Source: Blastopirellula sediminis (GTDB lineage Bacteria > Planctomycetota > Planctomycetia > Pirellulales > Pirellulaceae). Taken from it: a stretch of DNA of 64,000 bases. The stretch is taken from assembly GCF_020966755.1 (NCBI RefSeq), contig NZ_JAJKFT010000010.1, positions 3,002,720 to 3,066,719 of the forward strand, given 5' to 3'. This document shows, piece after piece, positions 17,980 to 26,193 of the stretch. A model generated the notes under the pieces. The model ran no database searches. It was not told the origin of the DNA and saw only the letters and a list, made by a program, of their open reading frames with translations. The translations under genes were made by a program, and so were the position numbers. Within the stretch, counting starts at the first letter, position 1, and each line of letters begins with the position of its first letter.

Positions 17980-18912
17980 ATGATCGAGCTGAAAGACTTC
18001 GGCAAAGACTACGGTACGTTTACCGCCGTCGAGTGCCTGAATCTGAAAATCGAAGCTGGCGAAATGTTCGGCTTTATCGGCCCCAATGGCGCCGGGAAAA
18101 GCACCAGCATTCGTTACCTGGCGACGCTGCTCAAAGCGACGCGCGGCGGCGGTACGGTCAACGGCTATTCGGTCGCCAAAGAGCCGATGAACGTCCGGCA
18201 CAGCGTCGGCTACATGCCGGACAACTTCGGCGTCTACGACGGGATGAAGGTCTGGGAGTTCCTCGACTTCTTCGCGGTCGCCTACGGCATTCCCCGCACG
18301 CGCCGCAAAGCGGTCATCACCGACGTGCTGGAACTGCTCGACCTGACCTACAAACGCAACGACTTCGTCAACGGTCTGTCGCGCGGGATGAAGCAGCGGC
18401 TCTGCCTGGCGAAGACGCTGGTGCATGATCCCCCGGTTCTGATTCTCGATGAACCGGCGAGCGGTCTCGATCCTCGCGCTCGCTTGGAAGTGAAGGCGCT
18501 CTTAAAAGAACTGCGGAAGATGGGAAAGACGATTCTCATCTCCAGCCATATTCTGGTCGAACTGGCCGACTGCTGCACCTCGGTCGGCATCATCGAACGT
18601 GGTCAATTGCTGATGCACGGCCCGATCGAAGACGTTTATCGCCGCATTCGCAAGAACCGAATTCTGCAGATCAAGGTGATCGACAACTTCGACGCCGCCC
18701 TGTCGATCGTGCGGAGCGAACCCTCTTGCGTCGACGTCGATATCGAAGCCGATCGCAACATGATCACCTGCGAACTGCAAACCGACGACAACGGCGTCGC
18801 CGGCTTGCTGAACAAACTGCTCGCCAACCAGGTCAAAGTCCGCAGCTACGCGGAGAAAGACCCTACGTTGGAAGACGTCTTTATGATGGTGACCAAAGGT
18901 TTGGTGACGTAG
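17980..18912 (+). CDS. ABC transporter ATP-binding protein
   Basis: A 310-residue ABC ATPase with Walker A (GPNGAGKST near residue 33), the signature motif LSRGMKQR near 133, Walker B VLILDEPASGLDP near 150 and the H-loop ILISSHIL. A roughly 90-residue C-terminal extension follows, as in DrrA/NatA/GldA-type exporters. The gene follows the 881-residue membrane protein by 11 bases. No ABC-2 permease is adjacent, so the membrane partner is either that protein or encoded elsewhere. An inverted-repeat element lies right after its stop. Confidence 0.93.
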   Translation: MIELKDFGKDYGTFTAVECLNLKIEAGEMFGFIGPNGAGKSTSIRYLATLLKATRGGGTVNGYSVAKEPMNVRHSVGYMPDNFGVYDGMKVWEFLDFFAVAYGIPRTRRKAVITDVLELLDLTYKRNDFVNGLSRGMKQRLCLAKTLVHDPPVLILDEPASGLDPRARLEVKALLKELRKMGKTILISSHILVELADCCTSVGIIERGQLLMHGPIEDVYRRIRKNRILQIKVIDNFDAALSIVRSEPSCVDVDIEADRNMITCELQTDDNGVAGLLNKLLANQVKVRSYAEKDPTLEDVFMMVTKGLVT

Positions 18913-18916
18913 TCTG

Positions 18917-19059
18917 ACACTAGCCCGCAGCGCCAGCGAGGGAATGCGGCATCCATTCGTGACGAATTTCGGAGCACGAATTAAGATTTCGTCATTCGAG
19001 CTTCGACATTCGTCATTTACTTGCGACCGCATTCCCTCGCTGGCGCTGCGGGCTAGTGT
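18917..19059. repeat. Inverted-repeat element, family A, copy 2
   Basis: A perfect 33-bp inverted repeat has arms at 18917-18949 (starting ACACTAGCCCGCAGCGCCAG) and 19027-19059. Its outer 28 bases align with the copy at 5081-5243 with a few substitutions and one single-base gap. The 77-base interior is different and contains repeated TTCGTCATTCG-like words. It starts 4 bases after the ABC ATPase stop and ends 20 bases before the convergent gene's stop, so it could terminate both transcripts. Confidence 0.85.
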
Positions 19060-19078
19060 TGGGAAGGATTCTTCGTTC

Positions 19079-19612
19079 TTAGCCGAACAACATCAGTCCC
19101 GTGCCGCTATCGTCGCGGCGTTCCCATTCGCGGCGGACTTCTCCCAGGCCGTAGGCGCACAGTTCAAACCGGTCGCTCAGTTCGTCCAGCAGTTCGGCGC
19201 CGGGCTTGTCGTAGCCCGACTGGATCTCGCTGGCGGCGTGATAGGCCCGTTTTCCTTCGGCCCAGTAGTTGACCAGGTGGTCCATCCGATCTTCGCGGCG
19301 CATTCGCTTTAGCGCTTCGGGATAGACGCCGGACCAGAAGAGGATGAAATCGCCGATGTGCTGATGGACGTCGCGCTTGGCGTCTCCCAGCCGAGCTTCG
19401 GCTTCCATCATCATCTGGGCGACCTCGGTCAGCGGTTTGCCGGTCAGGCCGCGAATCCGAAAGACGACTTCGTTATTGACGAAGCGAGTGAGAAGCTCGG
19501 TCAAATAGTCGATCAGTCTCGGGTTAGGAACCCCGAGCTTGGTATAGAACGTGTGCTCAGTCACTCCTGCAAAGAACTGACGTACGCTGATGCTGCGCTC
19601 GTTGTCGCTCAT
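19079..19612 (-). CDS. Conserved hypothetical helical protein
   Basis: I do not recognise this family. The 177-residue product (MSDNERSISVRQFFAGVTEH) looks soluble and mostly helical, with no signal peptide or membrane segment, and ends in a short Gly-rich tail (DDSGTGLMLFG). The segment around VHQHIGDFILFWSGVYPEAL is aromatic and may be a helical core. The ATG at 19612 is preferred because the frame upstream has Pro/Arg-rich non-protein-like composition and a good promoter lies at 19711-19740. It is convergent with the ABC ATPase. Confidence 0.75.
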   Translation of the reverse strand: MSDNERSISVRQFFAGVTEHTFYTKLGVPNPRLIDYLTELLTRFVNNEVVFRIRGLTGKPLTEVAQMMMEAEARLGDAKRDVHQHIGDFILFWSGVYPEALKRMRREDRMDHLVNYWAEGKRAYHAASEIQSGYDKPGAELLDELSDRFELCAYGLGEVRREWERRDDSGTGLMLFG

Positions 19613-19710
19613 GGCTCTCGGCCTCCTAGTCGCTGTCGTTTTCGTTTGCCGCAGACAACCAATCGTGGCGCACGTAAACCGCAGAACGTCTGGGAAATGC
19701 CAGTACCTCA

Positions 19711-19740
19711 AGTATAGTTTCGAGTTTTTTTCTGGGTCAA
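19711..19740 (-). promoter_or_regulatory. Sigma-70-like promoter for the 19079-19612 gene
   Basis: Read on the - strand, TTGACC (19740-19735) and TATACT (19716-19711) are separated by 18 bases. Both hexamers match five of six consensus positions. This would start the transcript about 90 bases before the ATG at 19612. Confidence 0.5.
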
Positions 19741-19903
19741 GTTCAACGAAAAAATCCAATTTGCGGCAGGGTGTGACGCCAAATGCAGGCGGCGCCGTCA
19801 CTCGATCAGCTGGAGATGGACTACGACTAGCGGGGGAGGGTAGGATAATGCCCACGATGACGCTGTGAAAACCTGACGATCACTTGCGAACGGACGTAAC
19901 CCG

Positions 19904-20551
19904 ATGTCTGACGCCGAAGAAGAATTGGTAGTCGCCGAGATGGCCCCGGCGGCGAGCCGAAAGCCGAGCCTGTTGACCGCCCTCTCGATCGGCGGCATCC
20001 TCATCGCCCTGATGAAGCTGAGCTCGCTCGCCGCATCGCTCCCTTGGCTGTTTAAGTCGGCGCCCGCCTCCGGCGCCGCTGGTCCTGGCGTGCCGGAGCA
20101 AATGGTCGAGTACCAGCGATTGATTGCCGAGATGCAAGCGCAATACGCTCCCTACCAAATGGTGATCGTGCCGATCTCGTTGATCGCGTCCGGCTTCCTC
20201 TTTTGGGCGTCGCTAAAGGCGCTGAAGCTCGCGCCGCGGGGGGACGTGTGGATTCGCCGCTCGGTACTGACGGCCGCGGCGACCGATGTGCTCGGAACCG
20301 TCATGGCCGTCCTGATTCAGATTGGGACGTACCACGTGCTGCAAACGGTCATGGAAGGTTTTGACGGGGACCCTGAAAACGTCACGGCGACGTACCTGAG
20401 AATTGCGATGCAAGTCGGCTTTTACATCGGCGTGGGAGCCGGCATCGGTTTCGTCGTGCTGCAATTCGGCTACTACTACTTCGCGTTTCGGTATTTCTCG
20501 AAGCCGGAAACGCGGGCGTTGTACGAGACGAACGTCAAATCTCCATTGTGA
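19904..20551 (+). CDS. Tandem membrane paralog 1 (RYFSKPE family)
   Basis: A 215-residue protein with an acidic N terminus and about four hydrophobic segments (residues about 23-46, 86-106, 124-150 and 166-192). It ends FGYYYFAFRYFSKPETRALY plus a short tail, a motif shared with the next two genes. Between helices 1 and 2 is an extracytoplasmic-looking loop with polar helices. No known family is recognised and no catalytic motif is evident. It overlaps the next gene by 4 bases (GTGA), so the three form one operon. Confidence 0.75.
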   Translation: MSDAEEELVVAEMAPAASRKPSLLTALSIGGILIALMKLSSLAASLPWLFKSAPASGAAGPGVPEQMVEYQRLIAEMQAQYAPYQMVIVPISLIASGFLFWASLKALKLAPRGDVWIRRSVLTAAATDVLGTVMAVLIQIGTYHVLQTVMEGFDGDPENVTATYLRIAMQVGFYIGVGAGIGFVVLQFGYYYFAFRYFSKPETRALYETNVKSPL

Positions 20552-21216
20552 AAGCGATTCCAAGTATGAGTGAAGCGACGCATGTGATAGTTACCAGCCG
20601 ACGCCGAGACGTTGCGCCGCCGAAAGCTCGCCAGTTGGCGATGATCGGCACGTTGCTGGCGGTCGCCGAAATTGTTCTCCTTGGCTTGGCGTTTGCCGTT
20701 CCTTCTGGCGATTGGCTGCACGATAACAAATATGACGTCAAAATACCGGACGCCCGGCTCACCCGCGAGGCGATCGCCAAGACGTTGTCCGCGTATCGAA
20801 TGCAGATTAACGCCCACACCTGCGCTACCGTAATTCTGGCGATTGGGCTGTTTTTTGCCTGCTCCAGCGTTCGCCTAGGATCGCCTAGCGCTCCCCGGCA
20901 AATGGTATTGTTCTCTCTATTGATGCTGCTTTTGGGGATTGTCGGCGCTTCGTTTTCGACGTTCGCAACCGTGCAGTTGCAAGCCGCCCTGTATGAAACC
21001 TGGACTAGCGCCACGTCGACGGCGAATCGTCAATTCCAACAAGCAGTTATTGGCTATACATGGGGAGTGTTAGCGATCTTAATAGCGATCTACCTCGCAG
21101 AAGGCGCCTTTTACATTACTGCGGTTCGCTACTTCTCGCGTCCCGAGGTTCGCGCCAGCTTTGCATTAGAAGCCGACGCGAGCGAAGTTGACGAAGACGA
21201 AAACGAAGAAGACTAA
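20548..21216 (+). CDS. Tandem membrane paralog 2 (RYFSRPE family)
   Basis: A 222-residue protein with about four hydrophobic segments, again with helix 4 running into ITAVRYFSRPEVRASF, the counterpart of the RYFSKPE motif in its neighbours. It has an extra acidic tail (EVDEDENEED). The loop between helices 1 and 2 differs in sequence from paralog 1. The GTG at 20548 overlaps the preceding stop; ATG 20566 is a possible alternative start that removes six residues. Function unknown. Confidence 0.75.
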   Translation: MKAIPSMSEATHVIVTSRRRDVAPPKARQLAMIGTLLAVAEIVLLGLAFAVPSGDWLHDNKYDVKIPDARLTREAIAKTLSAYRMQINAHTCATVILAIGLFFACSSVRLGSPSAPRQMVLFSLLMLLLGIVGASFSTFATVQLQAALYETWTSATSTANRQFQQAVIGYTWGVLAILIAIYLAEGAFYITAVRYFSRPEVRASFALEADASEVDEDENEED

Positions 21217-21231
21217 TCGAAAGGAGACCGC

Positions 21232-21852
21232 GTGTCGAACGTCGATCAAGCTCAAGACGTTGCTGCGGCGACTACGCCGCCAATGCCCAGCAGGGCGGTT
21301 TATTTGGCGCTTGGCCTCGTTGTTGTGGCGACGCTGACGGCGTCGTCGCACCTAAGGGCGATTCCGAAGCTGATTCAAACGTGCTGGCAGTTTCGCGTTT
21401 TTGGGCCGGGGATGCCGAATGAATTCTATAAGGCGGTACAGCCGTTTCATGACCTGCAACTTGTTTTCATTGGGTCGCAAGCGATCCGGATCCCGCTCGG
21501 CGTCATCGTCGCCGTAATTCTGATTTGGGGCGCGGCGAACCTTTTGCGATTGCGCCCACAGGGGGATCGTTTTCTTCGCTACGCTTTGGCGATCGCGGCA
21601 GCTTGGGCGGCCATCGCGACAGGGTTCGACATCTATTTTCAGTTTGCCGTCAGCCGATTACCCCTCTCGATGATGGAGAACGTACCGATTTCCCAGTCGT
21701 CCGGAGCGTCAGACTTTGAGATGGATCTCGTATTCTGGAATCTGTTTTTCGTTGGTCTGGCGTACAGTCTCGGTATCTTGCTGCTCCAATTCGGTTACTA
21801 TGTCTATACTTACCGTTATTTCTCCAAGCCCGAGATTCGTGCGCTGTACTAG
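21232..21852 (+). CDS. Tandem membrane paralog 3 (RYFSKPE family)
   Basis: A 206-residue protein of the same architecture: short polar N terminus, about four hydrophobic segments, and a C terminus FGYYVYTYRYFSKPEIRALY almost identical to that of paralog 1. It starts at GTG 21232 with AAGGAG at 21220-21225 at ideal spacing. It lies 15 bases after paralog 2 and 27 bases before coaD, so coaD may be the last gene of this operon. Function unknown. Confidence 0.75.
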   Translation: MSNVDQAQDVAAATTPPMPSRAVYLALGLVVVATLTASSHLRAIPKLIQTCWQFRVFGPGMPNEFYKAVQPFHDLQLVFIGSQAIRIPLGVIVAVILIWGAANLLRLRPQGDRFLRYALAIAAAWAAIATGFDIYFQFAVSRLPLSMMENVPISQSSGASDFEMDLVFWNLFFVGLAYSLGILLLQFGYYVYTYRYFSKPEIRALY

Positions 21853-21879
21853 GCGCCGGCCCCTGCGAAGCCCCCACTG

Positions 21880-22383
21880 ATGTCTGAGAAAAACCCCAAA
21901 GTCGCCGTCTACACCGGTTCGTTCGATCCGGTGACGCTTGGCCATTTGAATTTGATCGAGCGGAGCAGCCGCCTGGTCGATCGTTTGATCATCGGCATCG
22001 GCACCAACGATCAGAAGGTGGGACTCTTTACGCCTGACGAACGGGTTGAGCTCGTCCGCCGCGTCACCAAGCATGTGCCGAACGTCGAAGTGCTGCACTT
22101 TTCCGGTCTGGCGGTCGACTTCGTTCGCTCGGTCGGCGCCCGGGCGATGATCCGCGGCATTCGTCCTTTGACCGACATCGCCGGCGAATTCACGATGATG
22201 ATGGCCAACCGCAAGCTCGATCCCGGCATCGAGACCGTCTTCCTGATGGCGGACGAAGAGTACGGCCACGTCTCCAGCTCGCTGCTGAAGCAGATCACGC
22301 CGCTGGCGGGCGACGAGCAGCTCGCGAAGTTCGTCCCGGCCGAGATCATTCCGGACGTTCGCAGCAAAATCCCGTCGGCCTAG
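21880..22383 (+). CDS. coaD: Phosphopantetheine adenylyltransferase
   Basis: CoaD transfers AMP from ATP to 4'-phosphopantetheine to make dephospho-CoA, the penultimate step of coenzyme A synthesis. The 167-residue product has the usual length. The nucleotidyltransferase motif appears as YTGSFDPVTLGHLNLI near residue 11 (with the T/HxGH pattern), followed by RGIRPLTD and the conserved VSSSLLKQI near residue 128. Its stop codon overlaps that of the convergent hydrolase gene by 4 bases. Confidence 0.96.
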   Translation: MSEKNPKVAVYTGSFDPVTLGHLNLIERSSRLVDRLIIGIGTNDQKVGLFTPDERVELVRRVTKHVPNVEVLHFSGLAVDFVRSVGARAMIRGIRPLTDIAGEFTMMMANRKLDPGIETVFLMADEEYGHVSSSLLKQITPLAGDEQLAKFVPAEIIPDVRSKIPSA

Positions 22384-23423
22384 TTGTTCATCGGCGGCAT
22401 GTCGAGACGATCGGCCGTATCAATTCCGTTGCGGATATGTTCCAGCACGTACGGAATGAAGATGACGCCGGAGTAATGGTTGGCGGTCATGCGGACATGA
22501 TGCTCCGGCTGTAGACGGGCCGCTGCGGCCAAGGCGACTCCATTTTTCAGCGGAACGACGTTGTCATACGTGCCGTTGTAAAGCCAGGTCCGCTCTGGGT
22601 TCAAACGATGGGCGATGCGGAGCGGTTCGATCTCGCCAACCAGTTGGGCAAGCTGCTCGCCGCGGATCCCGGCCGCTTCTAATCTCTCGCGAACTTTGGC
22701 CGCTTCTCGTTCGCCATTGTGGATGATGTCGTTTAGATCGCCGCCGGAGAGGAGGAGGAAGACGCTGTCGAAACCGGCGTCGAGAGCCGCCGCATCGCTG
22801 GCGACGAATCCGCCCAGGCTTGTTCCTTGGACGGCGATATGCTCGGCGTCGACCAGCGGCAGCGCCGCAACGGCGTCGCGAGCCCGGCGAACGTCGGCGA
22901 CCGCTTGCTTCATCCGGATCAGAAACCCGGTCCCGTCATCTTTCACGCCGTTCTGTTTGCGCAGGCCATAGCCGGGGAGCTGGATCATGAAGGTGTGGAG
23001 CCCCTGATTGCGGAGCCCCTTGGCCATCAACTGCCCGACGGTCATCCCGCTCCCTGACTCGTGGACGACGATGACGGCCGGCGCTTTGATCGCACGACCA
23101 TCTTCGCCCCGAGCGGCGTACCACTGCATCGCGACGCGATCGTTGACTTCGCTGCCGGTCTCGCGGGGAGAAGGAAACCGGACGAGGGCGTCTCCCTTGC
23201 CCGGCTGAGCCGCTTCGACGTCGACGGCGAATTTGACCCGCGGCCAGCAAAGACCTTCGAGACAAGCCCGCGCGTCGGCGTTTTCTTCGTTAATGTCGGC
23301 CAGCGTATCGGTCGCCGGAAACGACTGACCGATGGCGACCGACAGGTCGACGGCATAGGCGTCGGCCGAAACGATCGCCAGCGTGAGGAGGACAATTCCT
23401 ACCGCGATTGTGCGAATCGGCAT
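22380..23423 (-). CDS. Secreted alpha/beta hydrolase
   Basis: A 347-residue protein with a signal peptide (MPIRTIAVGIVLLTLAIVSA, cleavage near ADAYA). The alpha/beta-hydrolase nucleophile elbow is GTSLGGF near residue 213; the oxyanion-hole-like strand is VIVVHESGSG, and a C-terminal His candidate lies in TANHYSG. It probably hydrolyses an ester or similar bond in the periplasm; the substrate is unknown. ATG 23423 is chosen because it gives the signal peptide; a longer frame would overlap tatC. It follows tatC by 23 bases and is likely cotranscribed. Confidence 0.85.
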   Translation of the reverse strand: MPIRTIAVGIVLLTLAIVSADAYAVDLSVAIGQSFPATDTLADINEENADARACLEGLCWPRVKFAVDVEAAQPGKGDALVRFPSPRETGSEVNDRVAMQWYAARGEDGRAIKAPAVIVVHESGSGMTVGQLMAKGLRNQGLHTFMIQLPGYGLRKQNGVKDDGTGFLIRMKQAVADVRRARDAVAALPLVDAEHIAVQGTSLGGFVASDAAALDAGFDSVFLLLSGGDLNDIIHNGEREAAKVRERLEAAGIRGEQLAQLVGEIEPLRIAHRLNPERTWLYNGTYDNVVPLKNGVALAAAARLQPEHHVRMTANHYSGVIFIPYVLEHIRNGIDTADRLDMPPMNN

Positions 23424-23446
23424 GACGAACTCTTGTGGCTGTAGGT

Positions 23447-24589
23447 TTAGCGAATCGGCGCCATGGGAGCCCGGCGACCAGGCATCCAAAGGCAAAGGCC
23501 GATGCCGCCAAAGTACAGGAACGACAAGGGAATCGCCAGCAAAAGCATGCTGAGCGGATCGGCCGGGGTCAACAACGCCGAGAGGACGCAGATCACCAAA
23601 ATGGCGATGCGCCAATGCTCGGTATAAGACTTTACCTCGACAAGTCCGACTCGGTTTAGCAAAAGCATGACCAGCGGCAATTGGAAGCTAATCCCGAACC
23701 CGAGGGGGAGGAGCAACGCGAAGCTCATCCACTCGCTAATCCGCGGATCAGGGTCGATCCCCAGCGACAGGTTAAAGCTGAACAAAAATTCGAGCACCGG
23801 GGCGAAGACGTAGAAATAGGCGAGCGCGGCGCCGCCGAAAAAGAGCCCCAGGCTAAATGGCAGGTAGATCCAGACATATTTCTTTTCGTGCGGATAAAGG
23901 CCTGCCGCGACGAAGCTCCAGATATGCCAGAAGATGCCGGGGCTGGCGATGATCGCCCCGCAGACCAGGCCCGCTTTGAGCCAGATCATGAAAACTTCCT
24001 CGACTTTCAGCGCGGTCAGCGACGTTTCGGTCGGCTTCCAGGTGATCATCGGAACCGGTTTCATCTTCGGGACGATCGCCATCTCTTGGATCGTTTCCGT
24101 CACCTCCGGACTTTCCTCGGTCGTTTCGGTCGACTCGGAACCGGGATCTTTTTTCGGTTCTTCTTGGGGCTCTTCGTCGGTCGGAGTCTGCTCCGGCTCA
24201 GCGCTCGTTCCCCAGGGGACTCCCTTCAGCTCTGAAACGCGCTTCAGCTCGGTCGGTTCGATGTAGATGATTTCGGGGGACCAGGTATTTTCCTGGGCGA
24301 TCTCTTTCAGTCTCGCTTCGTCTTCGGGAGAAATGACGTCGCTGCCGGTCTCCTTGCGCAGCTGGTTTTGCAGCCGCATCAGGGTCCGCTTTTGGTTGTA
24401 TTGGACGAGCGCCTCTTTGACCGGCTTTTGGATCGCGTCCATCGCCCGATCGGCGACCAACAGGCCGATCGCGAGACCGACGGCCAGCCAGAGAATCGAT
24501 TTGAACAATGCGGAACGGAGCTCTTCGAGGTGTTCCCCGAAGGTCATCGCCGACCCTTCGAACAGGTCATCATTGATCTTCTTCGCCAT
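23447..24589 (-). CDS. tatC: Sec-independent protein translocase TatC with extended first periplasmic loop
   Basis: TatC is the substrate-receptor core of the twin-arginine translocon in the inner membrane. The N-terminal hallmark MTFGEHLEELRSALF (residues 15-29) and later conserved segments (PGIFWHIWSFVAAGLYPHEK, then FGISFQLPLV) identify it. At 380 residues it is far longer than the usual 240-260. The excess is a loop of about 150 residues between helix 1 (about 29-46) and helix 2 (about 199-220), partly charged coil and partly Glu/Thr/Pro-rich (130-170). TatA/B are not in the window. GGAG lies upstream of the ATG. Confidence 0.95.
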   Translation of the reverse strand: MAKKINDDLFEGSAMTFGEHLEELRSALFKSILWLAVGLAIGLLVADRAMDAIQKPVKEALVQYNQKRTLMRLQNQLRKETGSDVISPEDEARLKEIAQENTWSPEIIYIEPTELKRVSELKGVPWGTSAEPEQTPTDEEPQEEPKKDPGSESTETTEESPEVTETIQEMAIVPKMKPVPMITWKPTETSLTALKVEEVFMIWLKAGLVCGAIIASPGIFWHIWSFVAAGLYPHEKKYVWIYLPFSLGLFFGGAALAYFYVFAPVLEFLFSFNLSLGIDPDPRISEWMSFALLLPLGFGISFQLPLVMLLLNRVGLVEVKSYTEHWRIAILVICVLSALLTPADPLSMLLLAIPLSFLYFGGIGLCLWMPGRRAPMAPIR

Positions 24590-24863
24590 GGGTATTCTCC
24601 GGATACGAGATCCGTCATCGATTGCGCAAGGGGATCGTCAACAGAAGATCAACAACGATAGGACGTTATCGACCCAAGGTGCGATTCGGCGCCGTAAGAT
24701 ACCGCCGGATCGAATTCCGACGGCTTCAGGCCCTGACGGTTCAGGGGCGGGCGAGGAAGAACCACGGGTTTTATGCTACCATCGACCTGCGAAAATGACA
24801 ACCAAGCGGCGCTGCGGCCCCAAAACCCTTCTGCTACAACCGCTACAAACGTCACCCCTACGG

Positions 24864-25841
24864 ATGGATACGATGACGCTCGATTACCCGCTCCGGTTTG
24901 TACCGAAGTTCCGCCAGTACATCTGGGGAGGTCGGCGACTCGGAACGGAATTGGGCAAACCGATCGGCGAGGAAGGGGTTTTCGCCGAGAGTTGGGAGGT
25001 GGTCGACCATGGCGAAGACCAAAGCGTCGTCTCTCACGGGCCGCTGCAAGGAAAAACTTTGGGAGAGTTGGTCGCTTTATTTGGCGAGCAACTCTTCGGG
25101 CGGCGCCCAGTCCCGCCGCAGTTCCCGCTCCTCTTCAAATTCCTAGACGCCAACACCGACCTCTCGATCCAGGTCCACCCTGACGATCAGCAAGGGGCGC
25201 TGCTTGATCCTCCCGATCTTGGCAAGACCGAGGCCTGGGTCATCATGGACGCCGAGCCGGGCGCTCGGATGTTCGTTGGACTGAAAGAAGGCGTTGATCG
25301 GACGGCGCTGGCGAAAGCGACCGCCGAGAACCGCGTCATCGAACTGATGCACATCATCGAGCCGCAGCCCGGCGACTGCGTCTACATTCCGGCCCGGACG
25401 GTGCACGCCCTCGGCAAAGGCTTGCTGGTCGCCGAGATCCAGCAGTCGAGCAACACGACCTATCGGCTGTTCGACTGGAACCGCCGCGACGCCGCCGGCA
25501 ATTCACGTCCGCTGCACATTGAACAATCGCTGGAAACGATCGACTTCGCCAAAGGCCCGGTCGCGCTGCAAACGCCGCAAGTCGTCGAACCGGGCGTCGA
25601 ACGCCTGGTCGAGTGCGACAAGTTCGTGCTCGATCGACTCTTGATCGCCGAGCCCCACTCGGTCGGCGGCGACGAGCGGTTTCATATCCTTTCCGTTCTG
25701 TCCGGATCGGTCGCCGTCCAGCATCCGACGCATCCGCTGCAGCTGCGAAAGGGAGAGACGATTCTACTTCCGGCTGCGAGTGCGGCGGTAACGCTGGTAC
25801 CTGATGGTCAGACGACCCTGTTGGATATGTACCTGCCGTAA
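24864..25841 (+). CDS. manA: Class I mannose-6-phosphate isomerase
   Basis: This zinc enzyme interconverts mannose 6-phosphate and fructose 6-phosphate, linking central metabolism to GDP-mannose and glycan synthesis. The 325-residue product begins with the family-typical FVPKFRQYIWGGRRLG. The zinc-binding QVHPDD motif is near residue 108, and YIPARTVHALGKG supplies the later ligand His. Length matches the short bacterial form. The ATG at 24864 (or 24873) is preferred; the frame is open far upstream but overlaps tatC with no protein-like composition. Confidence 0.92.
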   Translation: MDTMTLDYPLRFVPKFRQYIWGGRRLGTELGKPIGEEGVFAESWEVVDHGEDQSVVSHGPLQGKTLGELVALFGEQLFGRRPVPPQFPLLFKFLDANTDLSIQVHPDDQQGALLDPPDLGKTEAWVIMDAEPGARMFVGLKEGVDRTALAKATAENRVIELMHIIEPQPGDCVYIPARTVHALGKGLLVAEIQQSSNTTYRLFDWNRRDAAGNSRPLHIEQSLETIDFAKGPVALQTPQVVEPGVERLVECDKFVLDRLLIAEPHSVGGDERFHILSVLSGSVAVQHPTHPLQLRKGETILLPAASAAVTLVPDGQTTLLDMYLP

Positions 25842-25849
25842 TTGAATCT

Positions 25850-26000
25850 GGGTGGCACTGCTGGCTTGTCCAGCAGTGTTCGGCCTCTAGGTTGATCACT
25901 TGCGGAACCGCTGATCCTATCGTGGCGTGATTCGTTCTCGGTATCTGGATTGAAATCGTTCGGCAGTTCCGCACTGCTGGACAAGCCAGCAGTGCCACCC
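25850..26000. repeat. Inverted-repeat element, family B
   Basis: A perfect 29-bp inverted repeat has arms at 25850-25878 (starting GGGTGGCACTGCTGGCTTGT) and 25972-26000. Each arm is itself a hairpin, CACTGCTGG with CCAGCAGTG around a 5-base loop, so the element can fold as two local hairpins or one long cruciform. It lies 9 bases after the manA stop and may serve as its terminator. The interior 93 bases look non-coding. Confidence 0.85.
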
Positions 26001-26042
26001 GGCCGGATGAGCATGTCTTTGCCCTGTGGAGACTCATTGAAG

Positions 26043-26078
26043 ACATGCTCTTCCCACGAAGACGTAGTAAGAGCATGG
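26043..26078. repeat. Hairpin repeat, family D, copy 2
   Basis: CATGCTCTT (26044-26052) and AAGAGCATG (26069-26077) flank a 16-base spacer. In reverse complement the element matches the one at 5025-5060 across arms, spacer length and much of the spacer (shared CGTCTTCG core). Its left arm also pairs with GAGCATGTCTT at 26009-26019, so alternative folds exist. Confidence 0.6.
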
Positions 26079-26193
26079 CGCCAAAGAAACGGCGCCCCTG
26101 TCGCCCGCTTTTGCTAGCACAGATTCCTCTTCCGCTGCTTACGGGAAGCTTCTACACTCCTCGCTGCAATTTCGCTTCGAGGAGCCCCAGGGC

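Larger units (their letters stand above)
25842..26193. other. Intergenic region rich in palindromic repeats
   Basis: These 352 bases lie between manA and a small lipoprotein gene. They hold the family B inverted repeat (25850-26000), a nested palindrome GAGCATGTCTT (26009-26019) with AAGACATGCTC (26040-26050), and the family D hairpin (26043-26078). I see no coding sequence here. Confidence 0.7.
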
